NCBI RefSeq assembly: GCF_002968575.1
Contig: NZ_PVBM01000017.1
Location: forward strand, 1-64,000
Source: Neorhizobium huautlense
GTDB taxonomy: Bacteria > Pseudomonadota > Alphaproteobacteria > Rhizobiales > Rhizobiaceae
Direction of reading: 5' to 3'
Length of the DNA stretch: 64,000 bases
In this document: positions 6,443-15,992 of the stretch, in pieces
How the letters are laid out: each line of letters starts with the position of its first letter
How positions within the stretch are numbered: position 1 is the stretch's first letter
Position numbers and translations under genes: made by a program
The notes under the pieces: generated by a model
The model's database searches: none
What the model was told of the DNA's origin: nothing
The model's input: only the letters and a program-made list of their open reading frames with translations

Positions 6443-9121
6443 TCAGCCAGCTGCCGCAACCACGGGGTTTGCCGTCGCCTGCGCGCGAAAGACCGCGGCG
6501 CGGGACAGTGACGAATTTTTCACGGACCTGTCGCTCCAGGAGATGAAATCCGAGAAGGAGGTGGTCCACGACCGATGCGCGGCGGTCCTGATGCAGCCTT
6601 CCATGAGCGGCGCAAGCCTCTCGCGATTGCTTGCAACCTCCTTGATGATCCGCGCCAGGTCCCTCACCACCTGCGGATCGGAAGCCGCATTGATGAGGAT
6701 ACCGTCCTCACCGTCCGAAATGAGCTCCTCGACCGCGCCGACCGCGGTCGCGATCGGCACGCAGCCGAGCTGTTGCGCCTCGGTGATCATCAGCGGCGCG
6801 CCCTCCCAGCGTGATGGCATTAGAAGGACGTCAGCCCAGCCCAGCGCCTTGATCAGGTCCTTGCTCGCAAAGACCGGCGGGCGCACGTCGACGCCGAGGT
6901 CCTTTAGCCTCTCACTCCAGGAGGCCCTGGAATCGGCAAGGATTTCCCCCCCGATGGCCCGGGCGTCGAAGGCGATGTTCGAGGCCCGCAGTTCCGAAAG
7001 CGCTGCCGCCAACCGGTCGATACCCTTTTGCTGATCGAGCCGGCCCATATAGAGAAGTCGCAGGCGGTCATCCTTGCGCTCGATCCGTCTGACGGCCAGA
7101 ACTTCCGCCAACGCCTTAGGCGGCACCGAGAAACTGGCTCCGTTCGCAACGGCGAAAATTTTCTCGTGCGGGATGCCGTAGCTGTGCAGATAGATCTTGA
7201 GCTGTTCGGAGCAAGTCAAGAAAGCATCATAGCAATGCTCGTGGGCGATCGCTGCAAAGGGCTGGCCGGCAGGCCGCTTGAAAGCCGTGTTGTCCACCAC
7301 GTGCAGATAGCAGACCGTGCGGGTACCTTCGGCACGCAACCGCGCGATGAGGGGATGCACGGCCATCACGTGGTTGTTGATGACGAGGTCGAAGCCGGAA
7401 AGCTGTCCTTTGAGCGCTTCCCAATCGACCGAATGCTCCTCAGTGATGAAATCCTGTCCCAAAAAGGAACCGGACCCTCCCCAGGCTGGAATTCCCGCAT
7501 CCCAGAAGTGGATGTAGTCGAAGCTGGAATCGAATTCGTCAATTACGTCCATCCGGGACGTGCCGAGCACGAAGAGATGGGTTTCGTAACCCACCGCCTT
7601 CAACTCGCGAGCGGCCGCATAGACGACCTTTTCAGCCCCTCCGAACGAGGCGTTCGGAACCAGCAGCGCCACGGTGCGCTTGCCGTCATTATGCCCGAGC
7701 GGCAGGACCGGCGATCCTCCGATCTCCTTGCGCAACGCCTTGTGGAGGTCGGTATAGGGCACGAGCCGCGCGGGGCGCCAGGTCCACCGCCTGCCCGCCG
7801 TCTCACGCAGAGTGCTCGAAGCAATTGCGTTGAGGCAATTGATCATCACCTGCTGCGGGGTAATGAGAGAGCGGCGCGGCAGGCTTCTCGGGAATGGGAA
7901 GCGTACTTTCAGAACGGCCGATGTCGGCCAGACCTGCTGGCTTGCGATCGAGGAGAACCAGTCCACGGCATTGTTCTGGACCACCTCCTGTACGAGACGG
8001 GTCGATATGAAAACGAGATCGGCGGAACCGATCTTTTGGGCGCCCGGCCCATGAACGACCGGTTCGATCTTGCGCTGGGCGGCATCGTTGGCGAGTTGTA
8101 CGAAAACGACGTTGCTGACCTCGCTCATCCGTTCGAGATGGGCAAGCACGTTCGGCAGCATGCGCGAACGCCGCAGAACGTCAAGCGCCGCCCCGCTTCC
8201 AGCGACCATGAAGGGCGGGAAATGTTCATTGTCGGGTTCGCCGATATTACCCCAGAAAGCAGGGATGATGTCGTCGAGACGAAGCATCGTCGGCGGCTTG
8301 GTTGGATCGGTGAAGAAGGAGATTGCCGTGTCTTCCGTTCGCGCAAACAGATAGCGGGGGCACTCCTCATGCTCGAAATCCACCAGCATCGGGCGCTGGA
8401 ACAACGGCCTGTGGCGCTTGCGCAGGAAGCTTACGGATGTGGCGCGGTCCCGGTTGGCCTCCTTGAAGCGGCTCTCCGCCCTCAGCCTGTATTCGAAGAC
8501 GGTGTCGTGGCAGGGCGTGCCGACGAAACCGTGTTCGATGCAGGACAGCCAGAATTCCCAATCCTCGAAGCCGTTCTGCCTGTCGTCGTTGAAGCGGACG
8601 CCGTCCTGGAAAACCTCAATCGAGATCATCGATCCCGTATCGCAGATATTGTCGGTGATGCAGTGGACCAGCCTTGAGTAGCGGTTGCCGTAATGGGCGC
8701 GCCAGCTCACTGAAAACGTGTCGATATTCGTGTAGACCCATCCGCAGCCGCTGGAGACGAGCTGCCGGTAAAGCGTTGCGATGGTGCCGGGAAGCACGCG
8801 GTTGTCGGCATCAAGGAAATAGACGGCCTTCGCCTCGGGAAAGTGGTCAAGGACGAAGTCGATGGCGCGATTGCGTGCTCCGCCAGGGCCGGCGTTACGG
8901 CCGAATATGACATGGACAGACGGATGGGCCGCAGCATAGAGCAGCAGTTGATCGAACGTCTCATGCCGTGGATCACCGTCGACCGAAACGACGATGACAG
9001 TCCGGCAGCCGTTGAGATTCGAGGCAAGGACAGATTCGATCGCTTCAAGGGCAAGTGCCGCATGACCGTAGAGGGGCATGGCCACGGCGATCAGGTCCGT
9101 CGGCTCCCTGTTACCGGACAT
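6443..9121 (-). CDS. wgaB: Fused GT2-GT4 glycosyltransferase
   Basis: This 892-aa protein joins two glycosyltransferases. The N-terminal third is a GT-A fold family 2 enzyme with VSVDGD near residue 47 and the metal-binding DAD at 104-106. The C-terminal half is a GT-B fold family 4 enzyme: an N-lobe with SFGGAEKVVYAA, LLYMGRLDQQKGI marking the donor domain, and PSRWEGAPLMITEAQQLG as the EX7E-like motif. No membrane segment is seen, so it probably acts at the inner face of the membrane, adding two successive sugars. S. meliloti has a comparable fused gene (expA23, wgaB) at this position, so the symbol is given from order and architecture. It overlaps the preceding gene by 11 bases, suggesting translational coupling. 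Confidence 0.82.
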   Translation of the reverse strand: MSGNREPTDLIAVAMPLYGHAALALEAIESVLASNLNGCRTVIVVSVDGDPRHETFDQLLLYAAAHPSVHVIFGRNAGPGGARNRAIDFVLDHFPEAKAVYFLDADNRVLPGTIATLYRQLVSSGCGWVYTNIDTFSVSWRAHYGNRYSRLVHCITDNICDTGSMISIEVFQDGVRFNDDRQNGFEDWEFWLSCIEHGFVGTPCHDTVFEYRLRAESRFKEANRDRATSVSFLRKRHRPLFQRPMLVDFEHEECPRYLFARTEDTAISFFTDPTKPPTMLRLDDIIPAFWGNIGEPDNEHFPPFMVAGSGAALDVLRRSRMLPNVLAHLERMSEVSNVVFVQLANDAAQRKIEPVVHGPGAQKIGSADLVFISTRLVQEVVQNNAVDWFSSIASQQVWPTSAVLKVRFPFPRSLPRRSLITPQQVMINCLNAIASSTLRETAGRRWTWRPARLVPYTDLHKALRKEIGGSPVLPLGHNDGKRTVALLVPNASFGGAEKVVYAAARELKAVGYETHLFVLGTSRMDVIDEFDSSFDYIHFWDAGIPAWGGSGSFLGQDFITEEHSVDWEALKGQLSGFDLVINNHVMAVHPLIARLRAEGTRTVCYLHVVDNTAFKRPAGQPFAAIAHEHCYDAFLTCSEQLKIYLHSYGIPHEKIFAVANGASFSVPPKALAEVLAVRRIERKDDRLRLLYMGRLDQQKGIDRLAAALSELRASNIAFDARAIGGEILADSRASWSERLKDLGVDVRPPVFASKDLIKALGWADVLLMPSRWEGAPLMITEAQQLGCVPIATAVGAVEELISDGEDGILINAASDPQVVRDLARIIKEVASNRERLAPLMEGCIRTAAHRSWTTSFSDFISWSDRSVKNSSLSRAAVFRAQATANPVVAAAG

Positions 9122-10682
9122 CGGTAGCCTCCGTAAACTGCTTGACCATCCTGAAGCCGGACACCTTGAGCCAGGAGAAATCGACGGAATCGGTGACGGC
9201 GCGGCTGAGGATCATCAGGTCCATCGGAGCACGTACCGGTTCGTCCAGTTGGATGTTGATGTTGACAACCTCAGTGGAACTGACTTCGCGCCATCCGCTG
9301 AAGAATGCCGACGGTCTGGCCGTGCCCTTTCGCGCAATTTCAGCCACCTCGGAACGCGCATTCGAATTTGCCGGCGCCAGCAGGAAGCTGACCGCCGCGG
9401 GCTTTCCGTCCGGATGATCGATGAAGGCGCTTGCCGAGAAGGATATCGTTCCAGGCTCGACGGCGCGACTGACAGCGCCGGCCGATATGCCGCTCGACAA
9501 CGGATGGCAGACAACGGCATGCTCGTGCTCGAGGAAGCGCACTGTCTGGAAATCCGGAACGATGGGCGTGACCGAAACGTCTGCAATCTGGGCCAACGTA
9601 CCGACCGCCAGGCGATAGTCGACCGTGTACTGGCCTTCGAGCATGTTGCTCGGCGCGATCATGTTGGGTGTCCTGGCGGGCTTGACCCCGGGCAAGCCCG
9701 AGAACACCTTGAACGCCAGCGGACGCAGGTCAAGATCCGGATGCGGAATTTCGGATCGCGCCGAGTAGCGCTCGCCGGCGATCGGATAGCCGAGCGAAAG
9801 TCCGATGGTCTCAGGTCCAGTCGCGGAGATCCGCAGCCGCAGCGTGCGCGCAGCCCCTCCGCAGGCCCGGGGCAGCGAGAAGAAATTCCAATTCGGCACG
9901 AGCTGCGCGTAGGGTACTGTCCACTCCGCGACCCCTTCGCCGCTTTCGAGATAGCTCAATGCGACGACAAGCTCGCCGCTGATCCGGGGCACCGAATGCA
10001 GGTGAAGGGCAAACCCTGCCACGCCAAGGCTGGATACCGGCAGCAATTGTTCGACAAAGGCGGCCGTGAGCAGCTGCTCGATCCCCTCGTCCTTGGGATC
10101 GGCATAGGGATCGTGGGAGAAGATTTCCGAAACCGGCTCCCAGTTTCTCGCCTGGAAGGCGTCCTCGAGCGACCGGTAGTTTTCCAGCAGCGTTTCGCGT
10201 TCCCGGCGCAGGATCGCGAGCTCCGAGGTGATCGAGGCGCTGTATCGGGCGAGCCGGCCGACGCTGCCTTCGCTCAGAGTTCTCAGAAGCGGGAAACTGT
10301 CCGAGGTATTGAGGGGATCAAGCCTATGTATGGGTAACGCGGGGACGGTCCCCAACTGCTCAAGCAGCGCCAGACGCTCCTGCAGATCCGTCTCGCCCTC
10401 TTCGGAAAAGGCGATGGCGATCAGCGGAAAGGCGTTCTGCAACGTCGCCGGAGGATGGCCATCAACATCGAGGTAGACGACCAGATGCTCAATGTCGCTC
10501 CCTTCGAAGCAGGACCGATCCCGGCCCGATGCCGCTACCAGCTTTCTCGTCGCCAATCGTTTCCCAATGCCGGAAGACGTCAATTCTTGCACGCGCGACC
10601 TCTGAAGGATTATCTCGGAACAGAAACCAAAGGCGCCGTATAATCCGACGTTTATTCCGACCGGTCGGCGCCATATAACCAA
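9111..10682 (-). CDS. wgaA: Unrecognised 523-aa protein, first gene of the wga-like operon
   Basis: I recognise no catalytic family with confidence. A charged, partly coiled-coil segment (SITSELAILRRERETLLENYRSLE, near residues 145-175) separates an N-terminal part from a C-terminal part rich in beta-strand patterns, suggestive of a carbohydrate-binding or scaffold protein. There is no signal peptide or membrane helix. By position it matches wgaA (expA1). The start is uncertain: 10682 is a TTG without a good ribosome binding site, and about the first 60 residues look atypical. A second frame open at 10489-10692 reads from an ATG there, so a GTG around residue 30 or a frameshift near the start are alternatives. 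A palindromic operator-like half-site lies upstream at 10751. Confidence 0.6.
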   Translation of the reverse strand: MVIWRRPVGINVGLYGAFGFCSEIILQRSRVQELTSSGIGKRLATRKLVAASGRDRSCFEGSDIEHLVVYLDVDGHPPATLQNAFPLIAIAFSEEGETDLQERLALLEQLGTVPALPIHRLDPLNTSDSFPLLRTLSEGSVGRLARYSASITSELAILRRERETLLENYRSLEDAFQARNWEPVSEIFSHDPYADPKDEGIEQLLTAAFVEQLLPVSSLGVAGFALHLHSVPRISGELVVALSYLESGEGVAEWTVPYAQLVPNWNFFSLPRACGGAARTLRLRISATGPETIGLSLGYPIAGERYSARSEIPHPDLDLRPLAFKVFSGLPGVKPARTPNMIAPSNMLEGQYTVDYRLAVGTLAQIADVSVTPIVPDFQTVRFLEHEHAVVCHPLSSGISAGAVSRAVEPGTISFSASAFIDHPDGKPAAVSFLLAPANSNARSEVAEIARKGTARPSAFFSGWREVSSTEVVNINIQLDEPVRAPMDLMILSRAVTDSVDFSWLKVSGFRMVKQFTEATDVR

Positions 10683-10750
10683 AGCCTAACAACTAACATT
10701 GCGGTGCACAATAATAAAAATAGACGAAATCAAATAAATGAACTTCATAT

Positions 10751-10771
10751 ATACTTCAAAAATCTAATTAA
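10751..10771. promoter_or_regulatory. Probable WggR operator, degenerate copy before wgaA
   Basis: The left arm ATACTTCAA at 10751-10759 and spacer AAA match the intact copy at 12661 exactly. The right arm (10763-10771) keeps only about five of nine bases. It lies 69 bases upstream of the wgaA start, in the AT-rich gap between wgcA and wgaA, where an internal promoter of the leftward arm would be expected. Confidence 0.5.
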
Positions 10772-10774
10772 TTA

Positions 10775-12022
10775 TTATGATGTTGTTGTTGATCTGGTGC
10801 GAAGTGGTTTCCCGGTTAATTTCTCAAGAAGATCTTGTTGACGACCAAGGCAATCCGCCAATCGAAAACGCCCCTCGACTGTCCGGCGCGCGGCGGCACG
10901 CATCTCGAAATGCTGTTCTGGATTTTTCAGCGCGCCAAGAATGGCCTCGGCGAGCGCGTCCGTATCGAAGAACGGCACCAATAGGCCGTTCCGGCCGGAG
11001 CGTATGACTTCCCGGACGGGCGCCGTATCCGATCCGATAACAAGGGCGCCGCACGCCATCGCCTCCAACACCGACCAGGACAAAACGAATGGATAGGTCA
11101 GATAGAGGTGCGCGGCCGAAATCTGGTAAAGCTGTCGCAGAACCGAATGCGGCACGGCGCCGGGAAAGAGGATGTTTTCCTGTGGCATGTCCAGCGATTT
11201 GAGAAGGTGATCCTTCCATGCTCCGCCCCCTGGCGGCGGCACACCATAACTGACGCCATCTCCTCCGACGAAAACGAACAGAGCATCGGGGCGTTGGCGC
11301 ACAACCTTGGCGGCAGCCTCCAAAACCTGTGGAAATCCGCGATACGGCTCAAGGTCCCGTGCGACAAAGGTGACAATGGGAGGACCACCGGCGCTCAGCA
11401 CGCGCCCGTCCGGAAGCGTGGCCGAAGCCGTCGGGTCGGGTCGAAACCGCACCGTATCGATCCCCTCATGACACACCGAAATGCGCGCCCGGGCGTCGGC
11501 AGGATAGAGACTTCTCTGCCAGCGGGTGGGGCTGATGCCGGCTTCGACGGCCTCAAGTGACAAGAGCTGCGCGACGTTGCGCAGCCGCAGTCTCTTGCGC
11601 GTCTCCAGATCGGGCCGATCGCCGGGAGAGAACCCGATGTCCGCCCCTTCCGATCGGTAAAAGAACTCGCAATACGCCAATGCGGGCACCCGTGGCAGCA
11701 CGTCCTTCAGGAACATCATGCTTCCCCAGCCGATATGACCGACGACGATATCGGGCACCAGCCCCTGCCGCACCATGGCGTCGAGCGTTTCGGCGACGCG
11801 ATGGCCGATTCGCGCATGGTGATCCGGAACACCCATGTGTCGGGCCATATGCGGATCGGCGCGGGGACCCGATTCCGTTCGATGTCGAACGACGCGAACG
11901 GAAGGGATCTTCTGATCTATGGTCTCGGTGATGAGGCTGACCTCATTGCCCGCTTGTGCGAGTTGGGCGGCCAGCGCAGCGAACTGACCGAAACCCCGTC
12001 GATGAATAAACGCCACGTGCAT
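10775..12022 (-). CDS. wgcA: Family 4 glycosyltransferase
   Basis: This 415-aa GT-B fold glycosyltransferase should transfer a sugar from a nucleotide donor to the growing repeat unit in the cytoplasm. The N-lobe begins MHVAFIHRRGFGQFAALAAQLAQAG, with a glycine-rich turn for donor access. The C-lobe shows IVTFVARDLEPYRGFPQVLEAA and YLTYPFVLSWSVLEAMACG, the family 4 EX7E region, then GRNGLLV. It lies 45 bases downstream of the MarR-type regulator gene in the same direction and is probably cotranscribed with it. The position between regulator and wga-like genes matches wgcA (expC) of S. meliloti. The sugar specificity cannot be read from sequence. Confidence 0.82.
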   Translation of the reverse strand: MHVAFIHRRGFGQFAALAAQLAQAGNEVSLITETIDQKIPSVRVVRHRTESGPRADPHMARHMGVPDHHARIGHRVAETLDAMVRQGLVPDIVVGHIGWGSMMFLKDVLPRVPALAYCEFFYRSEGADIGFSPGDRPDLETRKRLRLRNVAQLLSLEAVEAGISPTRWQRSLYPADARARISVCHEGIDTVRFRPDPTASATLPDGRVLSAGGPPIVTFVARDLEPYRGFPQVLEAAAKVVRQRPDALFVFVGGDGVSYGVPPPGGGAWKDHLLKSLDMPQENILFPGAVPHSVLRQLYQISAAHLYLTYPFVLSWSVLEAMACGALVIGSDTAPVREVIRSGRNGLLVPFFDTDALAEAILGALKNPEQHFEMRAAARRTVEGRFRLADCLGRQQDLLEKLTGKPLRTRSTTTS

Positions 12023-12066
12023 CGCGTCTATTCTGCCATTGCCAGGCCCACGGCATTACTCACCGT

Positions 12067-12639
12067 TTAGACGCCGTACCGTGAAGCGCTGCCCCAGGCC
12101 AGTTCGAGCTGGTGCAATGTCTGGAATACAGTCTCCAGCATCCGTTGGTCCTGATCGCCTCGCTTTACCGCACGCTCGTAAGTCATCGCCGCATCTCGGA
12201 GATTTGCCCTGAGCTGGCGCCCCTTCTCTGTCAATTTGATGCGTGCCGACCGCTTGTCGCGCTGGGAAGCAACGCGATCAATGTAGTCACCGTCGCCTAG
12301 CTGCTTCAGATAATAGGAGACGTTGGAGCCGACATAATGCCCACGATCCAGAAGTTCGGCGACCGACAGCTCCGAATCGCCGATTGCCAACAGGATCATT
12401 GCCTGTGCCGGCCCGATATCGTCTACCCGAAGCCTGGTAAGCTCGGCCCGGATCAGGCCCGAGAACCGTCGGCTTGCCCGCTCCATGAGGCGAGCGAGCT
12501 CGAAATACGTAACCTGTTGGAGGTCCCCGAATTCGGCATCCTGCGGATGCCTGGGGTCTGTCTGTGCCACCTGACCCATCTGAACCGTTAGTTCGCCATT
12601 CAGCTCTACGGGTAATTTAGGCACAACTTCTTCTTTCAT
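12067..12639 (-). CDS. wggR: MarR-family regulator of exopolysaccharide synthesis (WggR/ExpG-like)
   Basis: This 190-aa winged-helix protein has the MarR core (LDRGHYVGSNVSYYLKQLGDGDYIDRV as recognition helix and start of wing, SQRDKRSARIKLTEKG as wing). Its N-terminal extension is longer than in typical MarR proteins, as in the S. meliloti galactoglucan activator WggR (ExpG). A longer frame starts at a TTG at 12669, but that codon lies inside the palindromic operator. ATG 12639 has a GGAGAGTGGG ribosome binding site and is preferred. The perfect palindrome 22 bases upstream of the ATG suggests autoregulation. It sits between the leftward wgc/wga arm and the rightward exporter genes, as wggR does. 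Whether it activates or represses is not visible. Confidence 0.85.
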   Translation of the reverse strand: MKEEVVPKLPVELNGELTVQMGQVAQTDPRHPQDAEFGDLQQVTYFELARLMERASRRFSGLIRAELTRLRVDDIGPAQAMILLAIGDSELSVAELLDRGHYVGSNVSYYLKQLGDGDYIDRVASQRDKRSARIKLTEKGRQLRANLRDAAMTYERAVKRGDQDQRMLETVFQTLHQLELAWGSASRYGV

Positions 12640-12660
12640 CCCACTCTCCGTTTCAGGAAA

Positions 12661-12681
12661 ATACTTCAAAAATTGAAGTAT
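12661..12681. promoter_or_regulatory. Intact palindromic operator between wggR and wgdA
   Basis: Arms ATACTTCAA (12661-12669) and TTGAAGTAT (12673-12681) are perfect reverse complements separated by AAA. This is the best copy of a motif found in front of each transcription unit of the polysaccharide locus. It sits 22 bases before the regulator ATG and 153 bases before wgdA, so it can serve both directions. A 9-3-9 palindrome fits binding by a MarR-type dimer. Assignment to WggR is inference. Confidence 0.75.
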
Positions 12682-12834
12682 TATTCAAATACCCCCAACC
12701 CTCCCAATCGCCATTAGCTTGCGCGGCGCCCCCGTTATGTGCCAGATTGGCAGAAGCAATACTATCCTTCGGTTTGGCTATAACGAATACGTCCTCCAAC
12801 TGATTGATCTAACGTTAACTCGAGGCAAATTGCC

Positions 12835-14595
12835 ATGCGCGATACTGTTCAAAATGAGACAAGAAGCAAGGGGCAAATGCGGAGAGGAACAAAGCAGGAC
12901 AGCCCTGGATTGCTGATCGCGCAAGCCAAGCGTGTATTCCTATCAGGGTTGCTTTATGCAGTGGCATTGAGCGTGTGCCTCAACCTATTACAACTGACGA
13001 TGCCACTGTTCATGCTGCAGGTTCATGACAGGGTGCTCAACAGCCAGAGCATGGACACGCTCACGATGCTGCTGATCCTAGCCATCGGCGCCCTTGTCGT
13101 GCTGGGTGTCCTGGAATTCATCCGAGCCCTCTCGTTCCAGGCCATCGGAGGCGCGCTCGTGCGCCGGCTGAACATGCCCGTGCTTGCCGCCGCCGTTCAG
13201 GCCTCGGTCGACCAGGGTCTCTCACGCGCGACCCAATCGCTTCGCGACATCGCGGAGCTTAGAAGCTTCCTCACCTCGTCGGCGGTCACGGCTCCCCTGG
13301 ACGCCGTGTGGTCCCCGATTTTCCTTGGCGCCCTTTTCATTCTGCATCCGCTTTTCGGCCTCATCGGAGCCGTCGCGGCCGCATTGCTCCTGTGCGGCGG
13401 TCTGGTCACCTACATGTTGACGCACCAGCTCACCAAGGAAGCGAACCAAACGAATGTGGAGGCCGTATCGCGAATCGGCGCTTCGCTGCGGCATGCCGAA
13501 GCCATCGAGGCGATGGGCATGCTGCCCGCCCTGGCGAATCGCTGGCGCGGCCTTCAGCTGCAGGCCCTCGACGCCTTTGAAACGAGCGGAACCAGAAGCA
13601 AGGCGATGTCGTCCATCACCCGCAGCCTGCGGTATTGCATCCAGATCATCACCCTCGCGGCCGGGGCCTATCTTGTGCTTCAGCAGGAAATTACGCCCGG
13701 CGCCATGATGGCGTCGAGCATTCTCGTCGGGCGTCTCCTGATCCCCTTCGATTCGATCATCGAGAATTGGCGGCAATGGGTGTTGGCGATCGCCGGCTGG
13801 CGCCGCATCGAGGCCCTTCTGGGCGCGGACCTCGCGGTCCGTCAGTCGATGCCCACCCCGCACTCGTCGGGCGACCTCGTGGTCGATAAACTCCTCTATG
13901 CGGCTCCCGGGCTGGAAGTGCCGATCATCAAGGGCATTTCCTTCTCCCTCTCTCCGGGCGAAGTTCTGGGCGTGATCGGTCCCTCGGCAGCCGGCAAATC
14001 GACGCTGGCGCGCCTGCTGGTCGGTATCTTGCGCCCCACATCCGGCGGCGTCTTCCTCGACGGCAACAATACCTACCTTTGGGAGCGTGGCTCGTTCGGC
14101 GAGGTAGTGGGATATCTACCGCAGTCCGTTTCGCTTCTGGAAGGCACCATTCGGGAGAACATCGGCCGGATGGCCGACAGTGATCCCTACAAGGTGCTGG
14201 AGGCGGCGCGACTGGCCGACATCCACGAAATGATCGGGCGCCTGCCGCTCGGCTATGACACGCCCGTCGGCGACGGGCATCTTACCTTGTCTGGAGGACA
14301 GCGTCAGCGTATCGCCTTGGCCCGTTGCCTCTACAACCAGCCTCGCCTCATCGTGCTCGACGAGCCGAACGCAAATCTCGACGCGATCGGCGAGCGGGCC
14401 CTTATCCGCGCGATCGAGCGCGCCCGCGAAGGCGGCGCCATCGTCATCATCATCGCCCACAGGCCGGCCATCATGCAGGTCGCCGACAAGCTGCTCGTGC
14501 TCGAGAACGGCCGCATCACCCAATTCGGACCGCGCACATCCGTTGTCACCACCACGATTCCGGGCGAAATACACCGCGAGGTAGCCGCGATATGA
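12835..14595 (+). CDS. wgdA: Type I secretion ABC transporter (permease-ATPase)
   Basis: This 586-aa protein fuses a membrane domain with several hydrophobic helices (about residues 35-320) to an ABC ATPase domain, the PrtD/HlyB half-transporter plan without a C39 peptidase. The ATPase shows GPSAAGKSTLARLL (Walker A), YLPQSVSLLEGTIRENI (Q-loop region), LSGGQRQRIALARCL (signature) and LIVLDEPNANLD (Walker B). It should dimerise in the inner membrane and drive export through the adaptor encoded next, with which it overlaps by ATGA. The likely cargo is the RTX protein encoded downstream. In S. meliloti the equivalent (ExpD1, WgdA) is also needed for galactoglucan export. No outer-membrane TolC-like gene is in the window. 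Confidence 0.88.
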   Translation: MRDTVQNETRSKGQMRRGTKQDSPGLLIAQAKRVFLSGLLYAVALSVCLNLLQLTMPLFMLQVHDRVLNSQSMDTLTMLLILAIGALVVLGVLEFIRALSFQAIGGALVRRLNMPVLAAAVQASVDQGLSRATQSLRDIAELRSFLTSSAVTAPLDAVWSPIFLGALFILHPLFGLIGAVAAALLLCGGLVTYMLTHQLTKEANQTNVEAVSRIGASLRHAEAIEAMGMLPALANRWRGLQLQALDAFETSGTRSKAMSSITRSLRYCIQIITLAAGAYLVLQQEITPGAMMASSILVGRLLIPFDSIIENWRQWVLAIAGWRRIEALLGADLAVRQSMPTPHSSGDLVVDKLLYAAPGLEVPIIKGISFSLSPGEVLGVIGPSAAGKSTLARLLVGILRPTSGGVFLDGNNTYLWERGSFGEVVGYLPQSVSLLEGTIRENIGRMADSDPYKVLEAARLADIHEMIGRLPLGYDTPVGDGHLTLSGGQRQRIALARCLYNQPRLIVLDEPNANLDAIGERALIRAIERAREGGAIVIIIAHRPAIMQVADKLLVLENGRITQFGPRTSVVTTTIPGEIHREVAAI

Positions 14596-15992
14596 TTGAA
14601 AAGAACCCAGTTGCGGTCCGCCCCGATCTTTCCGAACGCCGCCTCCAGCGGTATCAGCCAATGTCGCCGGATGCCGGTTCGCCGGATCTGGAAGCCGATC
14701 CGTTTGACAACCGCTCGCCGCTCCGCCGCCTCGTCGTCGCGGGGCTCGCCACCGTCCTCGTGTCCTTCGGCGGATTTTTTGCCTGGGCCTTTTCGGTCGA
14801 GCTCAGCAGCGCCACAGTCGCCAACGGCACGGTCATCGTCGATTCGAAGCGGAAGACCATCAGCCATTTCGAGGGCGGCGTGATGAGCCGGCTGCTCGTT
14901 CAGGAAGGCGATAAGGTTTCCGCAGGCCAGCCTCTGATCGAATTGGAGGATACGAGAGCCCGCTCCAGCCTGCAGTCACTCCAGATCCGACGCATCGGCC
15001 TAATCGCGAAACTGGCGCGATTGAAAGCCGAGCAGACTGACGCGCCTCAAATCAGCTTTCCGCGCGAGTTCGGCGACGCTCGGGACGCTACGATCGATGA
15101 TGCCGTCAGGGCGGAGACGATATTTTTCGAAAAGCGGCGCGACACCAAAGTCGGACGTGTCGAGGTCCAGCAAAAGACCATCGAGGAGCACCTCGAACAT
15201 GCAACGTCACTGGATATCCAGATCCAGGCCGCCGACCAGCAAATCGGTTTCATCAAAGAACACCGGACGGCGACGGAAATGTTGGTGAAAAAAGGCGCGA
15301 TACCGCGCACGCAACTCATCGAGATCGACTCCAAGCTAAGCGAGCTTGCGAGGGAACGGGGGGAACTCGTCGGCAACCGGGCACAGGCCGAAAAAGCCGC
15401 AGCAGGCGCACAGCTCGCACTGACCGGGATCGAAAGCGACTTTCAGTCGACGATTGCTGGCGAAATCACCACGGCACGCATCGATCTCGCCGACGTCGAG
15501 GAGCAGATCACTGCTTCGAAGGACGTGCTGCGGCGCCTTGAGATCCGCTCTCCGCAGGATGGCATCATCAGCGATATCCTGTTGCGCACCCCCGGCAGCG
15601 CGGTCACGCCCGGCCAGCCGTTGCTCGAGATCGTTCCGGAAAACGAGCCGCTGCTGGTCGAGATGCGAGTCAATCCCCGCGACATCGACAGCATTGGCGT
15701 AGGCTCCCATACCCAGGTCCGGCTCACGGCCTACAATCAGCGCTCCCGCCTGCCGATGGAAGGCACGATCACCTATGTCGCCGCCGACCAGTCTGTAGAT
15801 GAAAAGTCTAACAGCGCGTTTTTCGTTGCGCGCGCGAAACTCGATCCGGCATCCCTTAAGGCGAACCCCGATGTCCGCCTTTACCCGGGCATGCCCGCCG
15901 AGGTGCTGATCCTCCACGCGTCGCGGCGTGCGATCGACTACATCACCTCTCCTGTCCTCGAAAGCTTCAACAGGGCCTTCAGGGAAGACTGA
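14592..15992 (+). CDS. wgdB: HlyD-family membrane fusion protein of type I exporter
   Basis: This 466-aa adaptor bridges the inner-membrane ABC transporter and an outer-membrane channel. It has a cytoplasmic N-terminus, one membrane anchor (about residues 46-66, LVVAGLATVLVSFGGFFAWA), a lipoyl half-motif (HFEGGVMSRLLVQEGDKVSAGQPLIEL), a long alpha-helical hairpin (about residues 120-310) and a beta-barrel domain ending with the second lipoyl half. This is the PrtE/HlyD plan and length. ATG 14592 overlaps the wgdA stop in ATGA, so the two are translationally coupled. Order and type match WgdB (ExpD2). Confidence 0.88.
   Translation: MIEKNPVAVRPDLSERRLQRYQPMSPDAGSPDLEADPFDNRSPLRRLVVAGLATVLVSFGGFFAWAFSVELSSATVANGTVIVDSKRKTISHFEGGVMSRLLVQEGDKVSAGQPLIELEDTRARSSLQSLQIRRIGLIAKLARLKAEQTDAPQISFPREFGDARDATIDDAVRAETIFFEKRRDTKVGRVEVQQKTIEEHLEHATSLDIQIQAADQQIGFIKEHRTATEMLVKKGAIPRTQLIEIDSKLSELARERGELVGNRAQAEKAAAGAQLALTGIESDFQSTIAGEITTARIDLADVEEQITASKDVLRRLEIRSPQDGIISDILLRTPGSAVTPGQPLLEIVPENEPLLVEMRVNPRDIDSIGVGSHTQVRLTAYNQRSRLPMEGTITYVAADQSVDEKSNSAFFVARAKLDPASLKANPDVRLYPGMPAEVLILHASRRAIDYITSPVLESFNRAFRED

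Noticed and set aside
7028..8677. 549-codon rightward open frame opposite the fused glycosyltransferase gene
   Set aside because: The opposite strand shows two complete glycosyltransferase domains with all motifs in frame; the long antisense frame is a GC-bias artefact.
9078..10337. 419-codon rightward open frame opposite the wgaA-like gene
   Set aside because: It is rich in Arg and Gly without domain motifs and lies wholly antisense to the operon genes with overlapping starts and stops.
12640..12669. TTG start of the MarR-type gene at 12669
   Set aside because: The codon lies within the palindromic operator and lacks a ribosome binding site; ATG 12639 has a good one.
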